From contig JAIEMJ010000001.1 in the NCBI GenBank assembly GCA_019752335.1, forward strand, positions 62,001 through 126,000: a DNA stretch of 64,000 nucleotides. Reading direction: 5' to 3'. Each line of letters opens with the position of its first letter. The stretch's first letter is position 1. Below the pieces are notes generated by a model. It did no database searches. It worked only from the letters and a program-made list of their open reading frames with translations, and had not been told where the DNA came from. Of the stretch, positions 61,586 through 64,000 are shown one piece after another. Both the position numbers and the translations under genes were made by a program. This DNA is from Bryobacteraceae bacterium. Its GTDB lineage: Bacteria; Acidobacteriota; Terriglobia; Bryobacterales; Bryobacteraceae.

Positions 61586-62496
61586 TCGAGTTACTCCTGG
61601 GTGGCGCCACCACCTTCTTTGCTTTATTCATCGGCCTGCCGATTTTCCTCACGGTGTGCCGGATCTTCGGCCTGTTCACCACGGTGGAAGAACGGACCTG
61701 CAAGGTTTACGTCCTATTTGGCAAGGTGATCGGTGTGATTGACCAGCCGGGGTTGCATTTCCTACTGTCGGAACTGGGCCCATCGGCGCTGATCGTGAAC
61801 TTACTCGGACGTTGCTACACGCTCGATATGCGGCTGGACCAGGAGTATCGCCGTAGCGAAGCGGTTAACTCCGAGGAAGGTGCGCCGATGGGGATCGGCA
61901 TCTGGTACGAGATGTGGATCTGCGATCCGGTAGCGTACTTATTCAAAAATACTGACCCGCGCGGGTCGCTGCGCGCCAACGTGAGTAACGCCACCGTCCG
62001 CTGCCTGAGTAACATGAAGCTCGCGGATATGCTCGAAACGCGGCACACGATGTCGGCGACGGTACGGGACGAGGTTTCGCCGCAGTCCGCTGCTTGGGGC
62101 TATCAGTTGGGCTCAGTGTATATCCGCAAAGTGCATTTCCGTGACGTGGGCATGATTCGCCAGATCGAAGAGAAGGTAGTGAATCGCTTGCGCCAGGTGA
62201 CGTCGGCGATTCATCAGGCCGGGGCGAATCAGGTGAGCGTGATTGCCAGCTCAGCGGAACGCGAGTCCTCGATCGAGTTCGGCAAAGCGGCGGCGATTCG
62301 CCCGAATACCTTGGGCAACGCGCTAAAGGAGATCACCCAGGAACCGGCGGTGGCGAGCGCGCTGTTCGAGATTCTCGAAACGCAGAAACTGCTGGCCAGT
62401 GACGCGCGGATCACCTTACTTCCGGAGGGCCAGTTACTCTTGCCCGAGCTACTGGCCGCCCAATCACGACCGCCCGCCAAGCTGCCCAAGCAGTAA
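61582..62496 (+). CDS. SPFH/Band 7-domain protein (second of pair)
   Basis: A 304-residue protein with an N-terminal membrane helix (TTFFALFIGLPIFLTV), an SPFH domain (FTTVEERTCKVYVLFGKVIGVIDQPGLHFLL, DMRLDQEYRRSEAVNSEEGAPMGIGIWYEM) and a shorter coiled-coil (QVTSAIHQAGANQVSVIASSA) than its neighbour. It has no other known domain. It overlaps the preceding SPFH gene by 4 bases and is convergent with the PIG-L gene, sharing 33 bases at the ends. The pair resembles the HflK/HflC arrangement but is not closely similar to either. Confidence 0.88.
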   Translation: MIELLLGGATTFFALFIGLPIFLTVCRIFGLFTTVEERTCKVYVLFGKVIGVIDQPGLHFLLSELGPSALIVNLLGRCYTLDMRLDQEYRRSEAVNSEEGAPMGIGIWYEMWICDPVAYLFKNTDPRGSLRANVSNATVRCLSNMKLADMLETRHTMSATVRDEVSPQSAAWGYQLGSVYIRKVHFRDVGMIRQIEEKVVNRLRQVTSAIHQAGANQVSVIASSAERESSIEFGKAAAIRPNTLGNALKEITQEPAVASALFEILETQKLLASDARITLLPEGQLLLPELLAAQSRPPAKLPKQ

Positions 62497-63219
62497 CTCC
62501 TGCAGTTTGGGAGTCCGCGGATAAGGATGACCGAGATACTGGCGGAAGCCTTCGCCCATGGTCAGGCCGGCTGAGGCGCCGCGTTTGCGGGTCCACTCTT
62601 CCATGGTGGTGAGGTAGTTGTCCATGCCGTGATGCGCCTTCAGCCAATTGCGCTGGCTCTCATGGCAGGCGAGCAGGTCGCGCTTTGTGGCGAAGACCTC
62701 GGCGACGTCGACGACGAAGTCCGGCGGCACGGGGCGGCCTTCGCGGTCGAGGCCTTCTACGGGGTCCATGAAGTAGAGGTGCGGAATCCAGTCGAGGGCC
62801 GGGGCGTTCTGCGGCGTGTGGTAGTTGGGTGCGCCGGCGGCGAAGCAGGCGTCGCGGACCAGCAGCGAGACCATCTCGTGGTCGGCCAGATAGTCCGAGG
62901 GGGCGGAGGTGAGGACGATCTCCGGGCGCAGTTCGCGGAGGAGGCCCGTGGTCTGGCGGCGACTCGGGTCGTCGTTGAAGATGGCCAGGTCGTGGAAGCC
63001 GCCCCAGCGGTACTGCGCGCCGATCATGGCCGCGGCTTTGGCGGCTTCGCCCTTGCGGATCCTCGCGGTCTCTTCCGGGGTGTACTCCCGGCTACCGCAG
63101 TTGCCGTCACTCATGGTGACGAAGGTGAGTTCGTGGCCGAGCGCGGCGAGTTTGGCGCAGGTACCGCCGGCCAGGATCTCGATATCATCCGGGTGTGCGT
63201 GGATCGCTAGAATTCTCAT
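62464..63219 (-). CDS. PIG-L family (LmbE-like) deacetylase
   Basis: A 251-residue zinc-dependent N-acetylglucosamine-type deacetylase family member. The metal-binding N-terminus MRILAIHAHPDDIEILAGGT contains the HPDD signature, and the later VLTSAPSDYLADHEMVSLL supplies the third ligand and HYLADH-type histidine. The family acts on sugar N-acetyl groups, for example in mycothiol or bacillithiol precursors; the C-terminus with GMDNYLTTMEEW is like BshB-related proteins. It starts at a CATG that is also the start of the divergent radical SAM gene and overlaps the SPFH gene end by 33 bases. Confidence 0.92.
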   Translation of the reverse strand: MRILAIHAHPDDIEILAGGTCAKLAALGHELTFVTMSDGNCGSREYTPEETARIRKGEAAKAAAMIGAQYRWGGFHDLAIFNDDPSRRQTTGLLRELRPEIVLTSAPSDYLADHEMVSLLVRDACFAAGAPNYHTPQNAPALDWIPHLYFMDPVEGLDREGRPVPPDFVVDVAEVFATKRDLLACHESQRNWLKAHHGMDNYLTTMEEWTRKRGASAGLTMGEGFRQYLGHPYPRTPKLQELLLGQLGGRS

Positions 63220-64000
63220 GTCTCTTCCTTACTCTAAAGCCTTTGCGGACGCCCGCATGATCCTGAGCCGCACCAGCGGCTTTATCGCCGAGGCGGGCTT
63301 CACGCATTCGCTCACCCCGGCGCGGAACTGCACCTTCGGCTGCAGCTACTGCTACGTGCCGACGATGCGCGTCCAGGGCGGGCTGAAGCCGGAGGACTGG
63401 CAGCGCTGGGGCCAGTTTACGACCTACAAACAAAACGCGGCGGTTTTGTTGCGGCGCGAACTGCGGCCCGGGCAAGTGATCTACTGCTCCCCGCTGGTGG
63501 ACCCGTATCAGCCCGGCGAAGCGTTGATGCCCGAGGTGCTGCGGGAACTGATCGCGCAGCCGCCGGCGGTCTTCGTGATTCAGACGAGGTCACCGGGGAT
63601 CCTGCGCGATCTGGAGTTGCTGCAGGCCCTCGCTGCGCGTTGCACGCTGCGAGTGAGCTTCTCCATCACCAGCAACCGGGCCGACGTGCTGCGCCGCTAC
63701 GAGCCGAAGTGCGCGCCTTACGCGGAGCGCTTGCAAACGGTCGCGGCTTTGCATGAACACGGCATCCCGACGTTCGTCACCCTGGCGCCGCTGTTGCCTT
63801 GCGACGCCGAGGCTTTGCTGTCCGACGTGATGCGGGTGTCGCCCAATGGCCTGATCGCGGACCCGCTGCACATTCGCGCGACCAAGCCGCGCGGCGCCAC
63901 GACGCGCGATATTGCCCTGGTGATCGCGGACCGGCAAAACGAGGGAAAATGGTTTGACGCCTCGTTTCAGGCGGCCCTCGTGGACGACTTACGCACGCGG
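63218..64000 (+). CDS. Radical SAM protein of the SPL/Rv2578c-like type (3' end outside window)
   Basis: ATG 63218 opens a frame that runs to the right edge (261 codons visible). The start MSLPYSKAFADARMILSRTSGF leads to the iron-sulfur cluster motif C-TFG-C-SY-C (CTFGCSYCYVP). Next come the strands VIYCSPLVDPYQPGE, VFVIQTRSPGILRD and LRVSFSITSNRADVLRRYEP, typical of spore photoproduct lyase-like radical SAM proteins. These bind a [4Fe-4S] cluster and SAM; the substrate here is unknown. Its ATG overlaps the divergent PIG-L ATG in the palindrome CATG. Confidence 0.9.
   Translation, partial: MSLPYSKAFADARMILSRTSGFIAEAGFTHSLTPARNCTFGCSYCYVPTMRVQGGLKPEDWQRWGQFTTYKQNAAVLLRRELRPGQVIYCSPLVDPYQPGEALMPEVLRELIAQPPAVFVIQTRSPGILRDLELLQALAARCTLRVSFSITSNRADVLRRYEPKCAPYAERLQTVAALHEHGIPTFVTLAPLLPCDAEALLSDVMRVSPNGLIADPLHIRATKPRGATTRDIALVIADRQNEGKWFDASFQAALVDDLRTR

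Overview
The window is GC-rich chromosomal DNA that looks like an acidobacterium of the Solibacter/Bryobacter type (order Bryobacterales). The indicators are four large TonB-dependent receptors with N-terminal carboxypeptidase-regulatory-like domains, a serine hydrolase carrying the C-terminal beta-domain known mainly from Solibacter proteins (TIGR03437), the STGPRTEAGK-type repeat-associated ORF, many secreted beta-rich proteins and dispersed palindromic repeats. This assignment is an inference from protein families; no rRNA is present.

Layout. 1-4600: 3' part of a giant Ig-like secreted protein, a bidirectional terminator, an M19 dipeptidase with an IclR regulator. 4640-6000: tRNA-Asn(GTT) followed by a decayed ParB/DNA-methylase gene, probably the remnant of an integrated element. 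6070-9560: secreted L-type lectin-like protein and a NarL-type two-component pair whose kinase has an in-frame stop near its N-terminus. 9700-12585: beta-lactamase-fold hydrolase and about 1 kb of debris with a serine-recombinase fragment. 12586-18389: PhoD-like phosphatase, TonB receptor and ornithine-cyclodeaminase-family enzyme in one tight operon. 18540-19080: DUF7336-like gene and a scrambled partial copy of the cyclodeaminase gene. 19038-24432: GNAT, threonine-synthase-like enzyme, LysR regulator, S9 peptidase, methyltransferase. 24521-27599: OmpR-type two-component pair and two secreted proteins. 27739-33829 (minus): frameshifted TonB receptor, NAD-dependent epimerase, DapA-like aldolase and GNAT. 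33905-35223: secreted unknown protein coupled to a Uma2-family protein. 35226-38756 (minus): M24 peptidase, accB, accC and an efp with an unusual tip loop. 38773-45078: TPR proteins, a small zinc-ribbon protein, sugar isomerase-like protein, TonB receptor, alpha/beta hydrolase. 45135-48779: fourth TonB receptor. 49229-51343: FMN 2-hydroxyacid dehydrogenase with a hexaheme cytochrome c, divergent from a cytochrome c'-like gene. 51711-56491: repeat-associated ORF, zinc alcohol dehydrogenase, DMT-type permease, and an SSS symporter with DUF485 and a small membrane protein. 56508-59039: dienelactone hydrolase, then cytochrome b, YedY-like molybdoenzyme and an MxKDx-repeat protein. 59094-62496: polytopic membrane protein with two SPFH proteins. 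62464-64000: PIG-L deacetylase and a divergent radical SAM gene whose start overlaps it.

Overall the genes describe an aerobic or microaerobic soil heterotroph that imports polymers or oligomers through TonB receptors, each wired to a few catabolic enzymes. Several loci show decay (nonsense, frameshifts, scrambled duplication), clustered around a tRNA and around palindromic repeats. The most interesting candidate system is the putatively exported flavin dehydrogenase/multiheme cytochrome module at 49.2-51.3 kb. No defence system, CRISPR array, complete prophage or intact transposon was seen.
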